64,000 nt of DNA from contig CBDCCU010000004.1 in the NCBI GenBank assembly GCA_965214955.1, forward strand, positions 124,001-188,000. Reading direction: 5' to 3'. The notes beneath the pieces are model-generated. The model ran no database searches, was not told the origin of the DNA, and saw nothing but the letters and a program-made list of their open reading frames with translations. Position numbers and translations under genes: made by a program. Origin of the DNA: Aliikangiella sp965214955. GTDB taxonomy: Bacteria > Pseudomonadota > Gammaproteobacteria > Enterobacterales > Kangiellaceae. This document shows positions 44,679 through 54,614 of this stretch, in pieces (positions within the stretch are counted from its first letter, which is position 1; each line of letters starts with the position of its first letter).

Positions 44679-45542
44679 ATGTCTAATCAACAAAACTGCC
44701 AAAGCTGTAATACACCTATTATTGATCTGTACTGCCCACATTGCGGTGAAAAACGATTTTCTCAGGCTGATTTATCTTATAAAAAACTGTTAAAACAACT
44801 GGCAGAATCATTAACTGATATTGATGGAAAAGTGATTGGAAGTTTTAAGGCTTTAATATTTTCACCAGGCACGCTATCAAACAACTATCTTAATGGCATT
44901 AGACGAAACTGGCTTAATCCTTTTCAAGTTTTTATTTTAGCCAATATTTTATATTTTTTTGCGCTTAGCTTTATGTGGCAAGTTACTTACAACACCCCAC
45001 TTGAAATTCATTTAACGGCCTCTAATTTTTTTCATAAAGACACAGCCATAACGATGGTTAATCAAGAACTCATTGACTCTAATAGAAGCATGGAAGAATT
45101 TAGATTAGTGTTTGATCAAAGCATAGCACTACTATCAAAATCATTAGTAATTTTAAATATTCCTATTTTTACGCTTTTGTCGTTTTTGATATTTATTAAC
45201 CATCAACATGCCTTAATAAAAACTGCATTTTTTTCTACTCATTTTTATGCGTTTCTTTTATTGTTTCAAGTGTTCTTTAGTTTTCTGGTTCAAGGTCTAT
45301 CAAAGTTATCTGAACTACTACTCAACTATAATTTACAAAGCATTATTAGGCATGAATCGACGTCAACGACATTATTGTTTTTGGCTGTAGGAGTTTACTT
45401 TTATTTTTCTAGTAAAAAAGTATTTTCAGAACGCTGGTGGGTTTGTTTAATAAAAACAATCGCCATGGTATTTGCTATGTATATTGCTCTAATTATTTAT
45501 AGAGCAATTTTATTCTTTATTGCTTTTTATACCGTAAGTTAG
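44679..45542 (+). CDS. DUF3667-like zinc-ribbon membrane protein
   Basis: The N-terminal zinc ribbon (CQSCNTPIIDLYCPHCG) is followed by the LYNGIRRNWLNPFQ-type segment of DUF3667 (here YLNGIRRNWLNPFQVF) and about five membrane helices; total 287 residues. Function unknown. It ends 4 bp inside the convergent yhdP gene. Confidence 0.82.
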   Translation: MSNQQNCQSCNTPIIDLYCPHCGEKRFSQADLSYKKLLKQLAESLTDIDGKVIGSFKALIFSPGTLSNNYLNGIRRNWLNPFQVFILANILYFFALSFMWQVTYNTPLEIHLTASNFFHKDTAITMVNQELIDSNRSMEEFRLVFDQSIALLSKSLVILNIPIFTLLSFLIFINHQHALIKTAFFSTHFYAFLLLFQVFFSFLVQGLSKLSELLLNYNLQSIIRHESTSTTLLFLAVGVYFYFSSKKVFSERWWVCLIKTIAMVFAMYIALIIYRAILFFIAFYTVS

Positions 45543-48500
45543 TTGCTTTCAACAGGTTTTTGCTCTGCTTCACCTTCATTAGACTCATCTTCTTCAGAAT
45601 CTTCTGGCACACTATATTTAACCGTGGTTTGCTCTTTGCTAATTTCATCAATTGATAAATTTTCAAGATCACCATGAATACGATATTCAATTTGTGTAAC
45701 CACATCAATTGCTGGTTCAAAAATCTTACTCATTAAATAAACTAAGATCCCTGTTGTTGGCTCTGCTGCCCACCCTACTAAAACTGGCAAGCTTGAGGTT
45801 AGCTGTGGTAATACAAAAGCATATTGTTCAATTTGTTCTTTATTCAGATCTAAACTTCCACTTAAATAGACTTTTGCCGCATTGCCATCAACATAAACAT
45901 TGCTAGTGGTTAAAATACCTTTTCTTAAAGATACATCTCCTGTAATTTTTTCATAGAAAAAACCTTTTTTGTATATATCACTAAAATCTAACTTTAATCT
46001 TCGTGAAATAGACTGCAAATTAAAAATAGAGAATAACCTCGCCTTTGCATCACTCACTTCACTTAAATATCCCGTACCAAATATAAGGCTTGCATCGCCT
46101 TCTATTTTTTTTGGCTCAAACGACCAAGGATTATCATTCCACCACAGTTTAGTCGCAATACTCCCTTTACTTTCTTCAATACCAACAGGATATTGCCAAT
46201 GCTTCATAAACTGATTAATGTTTGGGGTGGTTAAATGAATATTTGTCCATGTTTTATTGATTAATTTGTCATCAACTTGAGTTTGATTCCAGTTAAGTTC
46301 GGTAATTGCATGGTGTTTTTTATTATTAATAGAACTGCCTTTAACTTGTATAACACTCTGCAAATCATCGGCTGTTTGCACTTTGTTTAATGATAATTTT
46401 ATATCACCTAAGTGACGATTTTGAATTTGGCAGTTGTTACAAGTTAAATCAATGTTTGGCCAAAAATCGTGTTTTTCCCATGCTTTAATCGGCTGTATCG
46501 GTTTAGCCTCTTCCTTAATATCGTTATTTTCAAAAGCTTTATTGTCATCTTTTTCACTGTCATTAACTTCTTTATCATTAGCTTTTTCATCATTCAAATT
46601 AAACACTAAATTCAAATCGTTTGCTTCAATTTCAATAGGCTTTTGCTCCGCATAACGTAATATCGCATTACCATTTTTATTATGCATTCCAAATGTCCAA
46701 GTATTTTCTTGCGAATGAAATAAAGCTAATTCTGTTTTATCAAAATCAATCATTTCACTAAAAATATTTTCAACCGACAAATTAGCGGTAATTTTTTTAT
46801 TCCACTGATGAGTTGCTGTTAGATCAGCTTGTTGCTGAGTAATATTTTCTTTTACCTTAGCAATAACATCAATCCAAGGCTCAATAGTTAAAGCGTTTAA
46901 GTTTCCTTTAATTAAAATTTCATCGCTAATGTTTTCTGGCAATGTATCTTCAACGGCATAATAAAAAACTGCTGCTGGTAAATTTTCTTGTTTGCTATTA
47001 TCCCATATCATTTTCCCACTCAGCGCTTTCCAATCAATCAATAATTGAGTTTCACTTTCATTGTATTTTAAGGAAAATTTAAACGGTGTTTGTTGACGCT
47101 TTCTCTTATAAAAAGCATCGGGCAAGGCAATCTCTAAACCAGTTAGATCGGAGCTAAAATCAACAACAACCGAATCTTTTTGTGTAGCATCAACTAAAAC
47201 ACTAGCATTAAACTGAGCTTTGTTTTGCAGAAAATCAAACCATTCATCACCAATATAATTAGTGATCATTAATGGGGTAAAATCACCATTAATTTGAGCC
47301 GTTATTTGGTTTGATTGAGTGTTTATATTATATTTTTCATCTAGTTTAACTTTTAGTTGAGCATCCAAGTGTTTAGCTGATAACTCACTTTTCACCAAGC
47401 CTTTTTCATTAAAATTAACTGCACCATCAATATTTGTAACTTTAATTTTATCAATGGTAATTGCAGTATCTTTTTTGTCGGGAATAACTTTACCTAAAAG
47501 TTTTAAATTTAGTTCATCTTCTAAACCAAAACTTATTGCAAGTTGAGTATTTAGTTCTCCATTGATCGTAAAAACTTCAACCGATTCAGCAATTGATTTA
47601 AGCGGAGAAAGCGATAAATACTCAATAGCATTATCATCTTTACTAGTGACATCAATATCTAACAATAAGGGGGTATTAGGCTCTGAATAATCTTTAATAA
47701 CCGCTCTTGCGTTATTCACTAAAATACCCATAGCATTTCCGCCTAAAGCTTTTATATCCATACCATTACCTTCAAATAAAAGCTCGGCTTTTAAGTTTTT
47801 AACCGCAGGCCACTCAGGCTGAAACTGAAAATCAGCATCTTGTAAAAAACCTAATATAGAAAACTCGCCTTCGTTATTATCAAAAGGAAAGCTCGATAAA
47901 GGCCCATGAACGGCGGCCTTGGCAAGTGGAATAAAACCAGACTTTACGCTATTGTCCAAATAATCAACCAACCCATCATCCATAATTCCTGTTGGTAAAT
48001 ACTTAGACTTTTCTACTGCATTAATATTTCGCGCTTCTGCATATAGCGAAAAAATAGGCTCTTGCTCAATAAAATAAAATTTTGATCTTGCCTGAATTTC
48101 AATATCATCATTTTTTAACCAAGCTGAATTAATTTTTAAATCAATTTGCTCGTTTTTATCAAGTGCCCATGAAAAATCAATGGCTAGCTCATCGGCATAA
48201 AGTGAATTTCTAAAAAGTTCATTAAAATTAAGCTCGGCTTTACTACCCATTAATTTAGCCATTCCAGTATTATTTAGATAACTTACTTCACCGCTAATAC
48301 CTTTTACCGTTGGCAAATCACCTAACTTATCATAACTTAAGTTAGAAAAAGTCAAATGAGCCATTGGGCTCTGCCAAGTATTTTCTTGGCGTAAAAAACG
48401 TAAGCCAACTTGATCAATGAGTAATGATAAATTTGCGCCTTGAAAAAAGTTATTAGGTAGGCTTTCGCCAAATAAAAGATCGAAATATGGTGTAAAAGCT

Positions 48501-49642
48501 TTAATGTCGATTTCTTGTAAAATTAAATCCCATTGCAGGTCAGTTTGATTTTGTTGATACACCAAAAAAGCTTGAGGTTTATTAGCTACTGTTTGACTAC
48601 TCGAAGTTTTTTTCTTATTTAAAGGCGACATATAATGAAGATTAAATACGCCTTCATTATCATTAATAGCCTGCCATTGAAATTGTGTTTTAAAAAAATC
48701 TAGCTCTGCCAGTTTATCTAATTGATCATCTTCTTTGCTGTTGCCTGCTTTAGACCATTGAATGTTTTCTAGGGTTAAATCACCAGTTGCATTCGTCCAT
48801 TGATGGTTTTTCCAGTCTGCCCAAATGCGCCAAGATAAGTCACCACTATCGGGTTTTAAGCGTTGCGACTCATTTAAAATTGGCAACTTTGCTAATTCAA
48901 TATTTGAGCCTTCAAGGTATAAATTGGTATAGCTATCAGATGACTTAGGATCACCAAAAATTTCAGCAACTAGTTTGATTTGTCCATTATAATCATCGGT
49001 TAGTTTTCCTGTTAGCTGGTGAATATCATCAAAATTTGAAATAAATAATTCATTAATAAAATAGTTAAACCGTCTTCCACTTAGGGTTTCTATGGTGATT
49101 TCTGAATTAAGAATATCAACGTGCTTTTGTGCAAATAGCGTATTTAAAAACACCTGGCTGGCTTGTTGAAACTTTATCGCAGAATCTTCTTGTTCGGCTT
49201 TATCACTTTCTAAAGGATCTAATCTAACACCTAATTTTTGACCCAATTCAAAATCGAGTGAAGCCCCAAAAATTTCAATGTTTTCGCTGACAAAATTATT
49301 ATTTAATAACGAACTAATCCCATCAACATAAATAGATATTTGCTCAACTGAAACTAAACCTAATTGACCATCAGATGATCGAACTTGTAAGTTTTTAATT
49401 GAAACTACAGGCCCCGAAGATCGCCACTGTCCACTAATATTCTCTGCTGTAACTTCGATTCCATATTGCTCTTCAATCCAAGTTTCAATATCAGATTTAT
49501 AGTAATTAATATAAGGAAGGGAAAGCCTGAGTAGCGTAAATACCACAGCGGTTAAAATCACTAACAATGCTACTAATAACCATATTTTGTTAATAACAAA
49601 GGTTAGTGCTTTTAGCCCTTTTGACTGCTTAGTTTTACTCAC
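45539..49642 (-). CDS. yhdP: YhdP family AsmA-like phospholipid transport protein
   Basis: This 1367-residue protein has one N-terminal membrane helix (IWLLVALLVILTAVVFTLL) and a very long beta-rich periplasmic part, the form of the bridge-like AsmA/YhdP/TamB family. YhdP carries phospholipids between inner and outer membranes. Length is close to E. coli YhdP (~1266). The C-terminal part (YAFVLPQLTSSLPVLVGWAAEPTTG) is the most conserved. It follows rng in the mreC-mreD-maf-rng-yhdP order seen in many gammaproteobacteria. Confidence 0.9.
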   Translation of the reverse strand: MSKTKQSKGLKALTFVINKIWLLVALLVILTAVVFTLLRLSLPYINYYKSDIETWIEEQYGIEVTAENISGQWRSSGPVVSIKNLQVRSSDGQLGLVSVEQISIYVDGISSLLNNNFVSENIEIFGASLDFELGQKLGVRLDPLESDKAEQEDSAIKFQQASQVFLNTLFAQKHVDILNSEITIETLSGRRFNYFINELFISNFDDIHQLTGKLTDDYNGQIKLVAEIFGDPKSSDSYTNLYLEGSNIELAKLPILNESQRLKPDSGDLSWRIWADWKNHQWTNATGDLTLENIQWSKAGNSKEDDQLDKLAELDFFKTQFQWQAINDNEGVFNLHYMSPLNKKKTSSSQTVANKPQAFLVYQQNQTDLQWDLILQEIDIKAFTPYFDLLFGESLPNNFFQGANLSLLIDQVGLRFLRQENTWQSPMAHLTFSNLSYDKLGDLPTVKGISGEVSYLNNTGMAKLMGSKAELNFNELFRNSLYADELAIDFSWALDKNEQIDLKINSAWLKNDDIEIQARSKFYFIEQEPIFSLYAEARNINAVEKSKYLPTGIMDDGLVDYLDNSVKSGFIPLAKAAVHGPLSSFPFDNNEGEFSILGFLQDADFQFQPEWPAVKNLKAELLFEGNGMDIKALGGNAMGILVNNARAVIKDYSEPNTPLLLDIDVTSKDDNAIEYLSLSPLKSIAESVEVFTINGELNTQLAISFGLEDELNLKLLGKVIPDKKDTAITIDKIKVTNIDGAVNFNEKGLVKSELSAKHLDAQLKVKLDEKYNINTQSNQITAQINGDFTPLMITNYIGDEWFDFLQNKAQFNASVLVDATQKDSVVVDFSSDLTGLEIALPDAFYKRKRQQTPFKFSLKYNESETQLLIDWKALSGKMIWDNSKQENLPAAVFYYAVEDTLPENISDEILIKGNLNALTIEPWIDVIAKVKENITQQQADLTATHQWNKKITANLSVENIFSEMIDFDKTELALFHSQENTWTFGMHNKNGNAILRYAEQKPIEIEANDLNLVFNLNDEKANDKEVNDSEKDDNKAFENNDIKEEAKPIQPIKAWEKHDFWPNIDLTCNNCQIQNRHLGDIKLSLNKVQTADDLQSVIQVKGSSINNKKHHAITELNWNQTQVDDKLINKTWTNIHLTTPNINQFMKHWQYPVGIEESKGSIATKLWWNDNPWSFEPKKIEGDASLIFGTGYLSEVSDAKARLFSIFNLQSISRRLKLDFSDIYKKGFFYEKITGDVSLRKGILTTSNVYVDGNAAKVYLSGSLDLNKEQIEQYAFVLPQLTSSLPVLVGWAAEPTTGILVYLMSKIFEPAIDVVTQIEYRIHGDLENLSIDEISKEQTTVKYSVPEDSEEDESNEGEAEQKPVESN

Positions 49643-49689
49643 TCAATCCACACCTTAATGGCAGTTTACGAATTTGCTTTAATACTTAA

Positions 49690-49745
49690 TTTTTAATGCT
49701 TGATTTTTAATGCTTGATTTTTAATGCTTGATTTTTAATGTTTGA
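49690..49745. repeat. Tandem repeat, four 14-bp units
   Basis: TTTTTAATGCTTGA is repeated four times without spacing; the last unit has one change. It lies in the 145-bp gap between yhdP and rng. Confidence 0.92.
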
Positions 49746-49787
49746 TTTAACCCAGCTTATTAACATGACCAAGCTAATCCACAAAAA

Positions 49788-51257
49788 TTACATAAACACC
49801 ACATCGAACTGCTCTTGGGTATAAAGCCTTTCTGCCTGAAAGCGAATAGGCTTTCCAATCATTGATTCTAATTCGGCTAAATGTGATGCCTCTTCATCAA
49901 GCATTCTATCAACCACATCTTGTGAAGCGAGAACAAGATATTTTTGTGCCTCATAAGCACGGGCTGAGCGATACAGCTCTCTAAAAATCTCATAGCATAT
50001 CGTTTGTGCGGTTTTAATACTGCCACGGCTATCACAAGTGGGACAAGGTTCACATAATAAGTGCTCTAAGCTTTCACGGTTTCGCTTGCGTGTCATTTGC
50101 ACTAAGCCCAATGATGAAACCTCAGAAATTTGATTTTTAGCATGGTCTCGTTCTAAGGCTTTTTCTAAAGTTCTTAGCACTTGACGTTTATGCTCCTCTT
50201 CTTTCATATCAATGAAATCAATAATCACCATGCCGCCTAAGTTTCTTAAACGTAGCTGTCTAGCCAAAGCTGATGCAGCTTCTAGGTTGGTTTTAAAAAT
50301 AGTATCTTCTAAGTTTCTATAACCAACAAAAGCACCTGTATTAACATCAATAGTGATCATCGCTTCGGTTTGTTCAATAATTAAATAACCGCCCGACTTT
50401 AGTTGCACCTTACGATGAATGGCTTTTTCAATTTCATCTTCTACGTTATAAACATCAAATAATGGGCGTTCGCCCTGATAAAGCTCAACGCAGTTTTTAA
50501 CCGCTGGCACAAACTCATCAACAAAGGATAACAAACGAGCATGAACCTCTTCTGAATCAACTTTAATGGTTTCTACATCGGAAGGTACTAAATCGCGAAT
50601 AAGTCTTAATGGTAAGTCGAGCTCCTCATACACTAAAGAGGGTGCTTTGGCTTTGGTAATTTTGCCCTTAATGGTTTTCCATAAGCGTTTTAAAAAATCG
50701 GCATCGCGAGTGAGATCATCGGTTTCAGCGCCTTCTGCGGCAGTACGTACAATATAACCAGGCTCATCACTAGCTTCCTGCTCATTAAACACACTTTTAA
50801 GCCGCGCTCTTTCATCTTCATCTTCTATACGCTGTGAAACGCCAATATGTTGATTATCGGGCATCATAACTAAATAGCGCGAAGGTAAAGTTAAATGCGT
50901 GGTTAGACGAGCCCCTTTGGTTCCTAACTCGTCTTTAATAACTTGCACAGTAATGGTTTGTCCAAGATGTAAAAGCTCGTTAATGTCTGGAGTTGTAATA
51001 TTTTCATTTTCGATCATCTCAGTTTCGGTGATCGGTAAAATCTCGGCGGCATGTAAAAATGCTGAGCGCTCACGGCCAATATCAATAAAAGCCGCTTGCA
51101 TACCCGGCAATACTCGGCTGACCTTACCGCGATAAATATTGCCCACTAAGCCTCGACTTGAATCTCGCTCAATATAAATTTCTTGCAACATACCATTTTC
51201 AACAATAGCGGCACGTGACTCCTGAGGAGTAATATTAATTAAAATTTCTTCTTTCAT
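49788..51257 (-). CDS. rng: Ribonuclease G
   Basis: At 489 residues it has the length of E. coli RNase G. It has the S1 domain (GNIYRGKVSRVLPGMQAAFIDIG), the catalytic metal-binding region (MITIDVNTGAFVG, IIDFIDMKEEEH) and the zinc-link CEPCPTCDSRG. It lacks the long C-terminal scaffold of RNase E. It cuts single-stranded RNA, including the 16S rRNA precursor 5' end. Its start abuts the maf stop. Confidence 0.96.
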   Translation of the reverse strand: MKEEILINITPQESRAAIVENGMLQEIYIERDSSRGLVGNIYRGKVSRVLPGMQAAFIDIGRERSAFLHAAEILPITETEMIENENITTPDINELLHLGQTITVQVIKDELGTKGARLTTHLTLPSRYLVMMPDNQHIGVSQRIEDEDERARLKSVFNEQEASDEPGYIVRTAAEGAETDDLTRDADFLKRLWKTIKGKITKAKAPSLVYEELDLPLRLIRDLVPSDVETIKVDSEEVHARLLSFVDEFVPAVKNCVELYQGERPLFDVYNVEDEIEKAIHRKVQLKSGGYLIIEQTEAMITIDVNTGAFVGYRNLEDTIFKTNLEAASALARQLRLRNLGGMVIIDFIDMKEEEHKRQVLRTLEKALERDHAKNQISEVSSLGLVQMTRKRNRESLEHLLCEPCPTCDSRGSIKTAQTICYEIFRELYRSARAYEAQKYLVLASQDVVDRMLDEEASHLAELESMIGKPIRFQAERLYTQEQFDVVFM

Positions 51258-51874
51258 TATTGATTAATTTTCGTTTGATAATGCGTGTTTAACAATAAAC
51301 TCGTTTCATATAAGGGTAGCCCAACTACACTACTATAGCTGCCTTTAATACTACTAATAAACTGGGCAGCAAGTCCTTGAATAGCATAACCTCCAGCCTT
51401 ATCGACACCTTCACCCTGCTTGCAATAGTCAGTAATTTGCTGTTTGGTTAATTTTGCCATATCAACATGAGTAATGGTTGTTGCCTGTTTTATACCTTGC
51501 TTGCTGGCTAAAGCTACCGAAGTTATCACTTGATGAGTGTTACCAGAAAGTTCGGTTAACATTGATATTGCTTGTTGTAGGCTTTCAGGCTTGCCTAAAA
51601 TTACATCACCATAAATCACACTCGTGTCGGCGGTTAAAACCGCACGATTTTCAGCGTCAATAAAAGCTAGTCGCTCTTTGCTAGACCAAGCAAACTGCGC
51701 TTTGTGCTTTGCCATTCGCTCAACATACTCAAGTGGCTTTTCGTTGGCTTTAACCGATTCGTCAATCTCAATATCTAAAAGTTCAAACGGAACTCCAATT
51801 TGACTAAGAAGCGCTTGACGACGCGGTGAACGTGAGGCGAGAATAAGCGGGTAATCATATTGATTGATGAGCAA
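51257..51874 (-). CDS. maf: Maf-like nucleoside triphosphate pyrophosphatase
   Basis: The 205-residue protein has the Maf signature LASRSPRRQALLSQIG, the catalytic Asp in VLTADTSVIY and the C-terminal GGYAIQGLAAQFISSIKGSY. Maf proteins hydrolyse dTTP, UTP and modified nucleotides. Its stop overlaps the rng start by one base, in the conserved order mreD-maf-rng. Confidence 0.94.
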   Translation of the reverse strand: MLINQYDYPLILASRSPRRQALLSQIGVPFELLDIEIDESVKANEKPLEYVERMAKHKAQFAWSSKERLAFIDAENRAVLTADTSVIYGDVILGKPESLQQAISMLTELSGNTHQVITSVALASKQGIKQATTITHVDMAKLTKQQITDYCKQGEGVDKAGGYAIQGLAAQFISSIKGSYSSVVGLPLYETSLLLNTHYQTKINQ

Positions 51875-51886
51875 AAGTAAAACCTT

Positions 51887-52372
51887 TTAACAAAATTTAC
51901 GGCGAATATCACGAAGAATAATAAATGCCCAAGGCCAAAACAAAAGAACGCCAACAAGAGGCAACCAATACTGATAACTTACTTGAACAGGCTCAACAAG
52001 CCCTGTTAGTATCATTACCACTAGTCTATGAATTCCCACAACAACCGCTACGTTAATGGCTTGTTTCCAACGAGGAAACAGCCTTAAGCGGTGATAGATC
52101 ATTTGAATAATAAAAGCAACCAATGCTAAAGACATGGCATGAATGCCAAATAGTGTGCCATAAAGCACATCGGCAAATAATCCTAAAATCCAACCATAAA
52201 AAACCCCTACCCTACTTGGCGCTGCCATTACCCAATAGATTAATACCAAAGCAACCCAATCTGGTTTGAACATATTAATAGAGTCAGGAAGTGGCATTAG
52301 GTTAATTAACATAGCAACAAAAAAAGTTGCGACAATGACAAGACCACCGCGAGAGTCATGCTTATTTTGCAT
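51887..52372 (-). CDS. mreD: Rod shape-determining protein MreD
   Basis: A 161-residue membrane protein with about five helices and the typical MreD profile (VLIYWVMAAPSRVGVFYGWILGL, DVLYGTLFGIHAMSL). It overlaps the mreC end by 11 bp. MreD works with MreC and RodA/PBP2 in the elongasome. Confidence 0.93.
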   Translation of the reverse strand: MQNKHDSRGGLVIVATFFVAMLINLMPLPDSINMFKPDWVALVLIYWVMAAPSRVGVFYGWILGLFADVLYGTLFGIHAMSLALVAFIIQMIYHRLRLFPRWKQAINVAVVVGIHRLVVMILTGLVEPVQVSYQYWLPLVGVLLFWPWAFIILRDIRRKFC

Positions 52373-53240
52373 GATTACTCTCCTTTTCTTGTACTGCGGA
52401 ATTGGCTTGCTTTAATACCGAATTTTCAGACCACACAAGCAAAACCAGCGAGCTTTTTTGCAGCTCTGCTACAGACTTTGCACTAACTTTGGCATAATTT
52501 TCACCCGGATCACTAGTTACCGATGTTACCGTGGCCACAGGGTAACCATCAGGAAACCGCTCACCTAAACCTGAGCTTAATAGTTGATCACCCACTTTAA
52601 TATCAGTGGTTTGTGGTACATATTGCAATGACAAGCCGCCAACTTGTCCTGTTCCAATTAGTGTAGCCCTAACACCATTACGATTAACCTTTACTGGAAT
52701 TGCATGTGTTGCGTCAGAAATCATTAATACTCTAGCGGTTATAGCAGTTACCTCAATCACTTGCCCAATAATGCCCTGAGCATCAACAACGGTTTGTCCA
52801 ATATAAACATCATCCATGGTGCCTTTGTTAATTAAAAAACGTTGACTAAAAGGATCGCTATCTATTTGGATAATTTCGGCAACCAAACGACGTTCAATGG
52901 GTTTGCTTTCGTTGCCGAGTAAATTGCGCAAGCGTGCATTTTCGGTTTGAATGGCAACAAATTTTTGTAATTGCGCCTTTAATATTAGCGATTCGCTTTT
53001 TAAGAGTTTGTTTTGCTGACGAAGCTGGCTGCGAGTCATTAAATTTTCGCCGCTCCAAGCAAAAAAATCAGCAGGAATATCAGACAGGTAAATAATGGGA
53101 GTAACCAAAGTACCTAAAGCGTTACGCAGCCACTTAAGGTGCTGCTGGTGATGATCAACAAACATCAGTACACAAGAAAGAACCACAACGATAAATAACC
53201 GTGTGGTATGAGAAGTTTCTTGTGCAAATAAGTTTTTAAT
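52362..53240 (-). CDS. mreC: Rod shape-determining protein MreC, probable ATT start
   Basis: The protein has the N-terminal helix, coiled coil (LRQQNKLLKSESLILKAQLQK) and paired beta-barrels (LVAEIIQIDSDPFSQ, GIIGQVIEV) of MreC. The only usual start, GTG 53186, has no ribosome site and cuts the membrane helix in half. Extending the frame back to ATT 53240 gives KNLFAQETSHTTRLFIVVVL with an intact helix and AGGA 6 bp upstream; an in-frame TAG lies just beyond. I therefore propose an ATT start (292 aa). mreB, normally upstream, is not here: acpS precedes instead. Confidence 0.88.
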   Translation of the reverse strand: MKNLFAQETSHTTRLFIVVVLSCVLMFVDHHQQHLKWLRNALGTLVTPIIYLSDIPADFFAWSGENLMTRSQLRQQNKLLKSESLILKAQLQKFVAIQTENARLRNLLGNESKPIERRLVAEIIQIDSDPFSQRFLINKGTMDDVYIGQTVVDAQGIIGQVIEVTAITARVLMISDATHAIPVKVNRNGVRATLIGTGQVGGLSLQYVPQTTDIKVGDQLLSSGLGERFPDGYPVATVTSVTSDPGENYAKVSAKSVAELQKSSLVLLVWSENSVLKQANSAVQEKESNHAK

Positions 53241-53360
53241 GGGCTTTCCTAGAACAAATTTAAACTAACTAACGACCAAAAGCTAAACGCTAACTTATTG
53301 AAATTTTTGTTATTTTATCTCAGCAAGTGAATGGGTTCCAAGTATTAATCAGCTTACACC

Positions 53361-53741
53361 TTAAATTTCGATAATCACTTGCGCTAAAGCATAATGTTTT
53401 TCATCGCTAATACTTAAATGTACACCCTTAGCTTGAATAGCTTTAAGCTTACTATTAGCTTCACCATGTAATATAAGTAACGGCTTACCATTGCTATCGT
53501 TGCTGATTTCAATATCAGGCAATGTAACACCCTTGGCAATTCCAGTGCCAAGTGCTTTGGCAAAAGCTTCTTTAGCGGCAAATCGTTTTGCTAAATAGCG
53601 CGACTGCAACTTAAGTGTTGCCATAATTTTCTGCTCGTTAATGTGCAGGATTTTTTTGGTAAATTTACTGCCATGTTTTTCTAGTGACTTTTCAACCCGC
53701 GAAATATCACATAAATCTACCCCAGTTCCATAAATACTCAT
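53361..53741 (-). CDS. acpS: Holo-[acyl-carrier-protein] synthase
   Basis: A 126-residue AcpS with metal-binding Asp in GTGVDLCDISRVE and the RFAAKEAFAKALGTGI motif carrying the second acidic site. It moves 4'-phosphopantetheine from coenzyme A to apo-ACP. It starts 2 bp after pdxJ, the widely conserved pdxJ-acpS pair. Confidence 0.96.
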   Translation of the reverse strand: MSIYGTGVDLCDISRVEKSLEKHGSKFTKKILHINEQKIMATLKLQSRYLAKRFAAKEAFAKALGTGIAKGVTLPDIEISNDSNGKPLLILHGEANSKLKAIQAKGVHLSISDEKHYALAQVIIEI

Positions 53742-53743
53742 GG

Positions 53744-54484
53744 TTATTTTCTTGCACTCAACATAATTGACTTCATGTCGGCAACCGCTTTGGCTAAGCC
53801 ACTAAATACCGACTGAGCAATGATTGAATGACCAATATTTAACTCATAAATGTCAGGAATAGCCGCAATTGCCGCCACATTATGATAATGAAGCCCGTGC
53901 CCTGCATTAGGTACAATACCCAAAGACTTAGCCAAGCTAACCCCGTTACTGATAAACATTAGCTGCTCTTTTTGTTGTACTTCGGTTGGTGCATCGGCAT
54001 AGTGACCGGTATGTAGCTCAATAAACGGTGCCCCCACTTCTTTAGCGGCTTTAATCTGCCTTTCTTCGGCATCAATAAATAAAGAAACTTTAATACCAGC
54101 ACTGCCTAATGCATCGCAAGTTGCTTTTATTCGATCATAATTGCCACAAACATCAAGCCCGCCTTCGGTGGTTACTTCTTCTCTTTTCTCTGGTACCAAG
54201 CACACATATTCAGGCTGGGTTTTTAACGCAATTGCAATCATTTCATCGGTGACAGCCATTTCAAGATTTAAACGAGAATTAATGGTTTCTCTAATTAACT
54301 CAACGTCACGATCTTGAATATGACGGCGATCTTCGCGTAAATGAATGGTTATGCCATCGGCTCCTGCTTGTTCGGCAACTAAAGCGGCTTGAACAACCTG
54401 CGGATAGCTTACACCGCGTGCTTGCCTTAATGTGGCGACATGATCAACATTGACACCAAGAAGTATTTGATTTGGATTATCCAT
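53744..54484 (-). CDS. pdxJ: Pyridoxine 5'-phosphate synthase
   Basis: At 246 residues it has the PdxJ TIM-barrel motifs: LGVNVDHVATLRQARG at the start, ITIHLREDRRHI and GHGLHYHNV. It condenses 1-deoxyxylulose 5-phosphate with 3-amino-2-oxopropyl phosphate to make pyridoxine 5'-phosphate. Located between recO and acpS as in E. coli. Confidence 0.97.
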   Translation of the reverse strand: MDNPNQILLGVNVDHVATLRQARGVSYPQVVQAALVAEQAGADGITIHLREDRRHIQDRDVELIRETINSRLNLEMAVTDEMIAIALKTQPEYVCLVPEKREEVTTEGGLDVCGNYDRIKATCDALGSAGIKVSLFIDAEERQIKAAKEVGAPFIELHTGHYADAPTEVQQKEQLMFISNGVSLAKSLGIVPNAGHGLHYHNVAAIAAIPDIYELNIGHSIIAQSVFSGLAKAVADMKSIMLSARK

Positions 54485-54487
54485 AGT

Positions 54488-54600
54488 GTTCTCTTTTAAA
54501 ATGTTCTTTTTTTAAAATATTCTCTTTTAGAATAGACTCTTTTAAGGTGCTCGCTTTTAAGCTGCTCTCTTTTAAAGCGCTCTCTATTTAAAGCGCTCTG
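54488..54600. repeat. Degenerate tandem repeat between pdxJ and recO
   Basis: The gap is filled by about seven imperfect units of 15-18 bp built on GCTCTCTTTTAAA (plus-strand reading). Units diverge progressively toward pdxJ. Confidence 0.75.
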
Positions 54601-54614
54601 CTAAAAATTAATAA

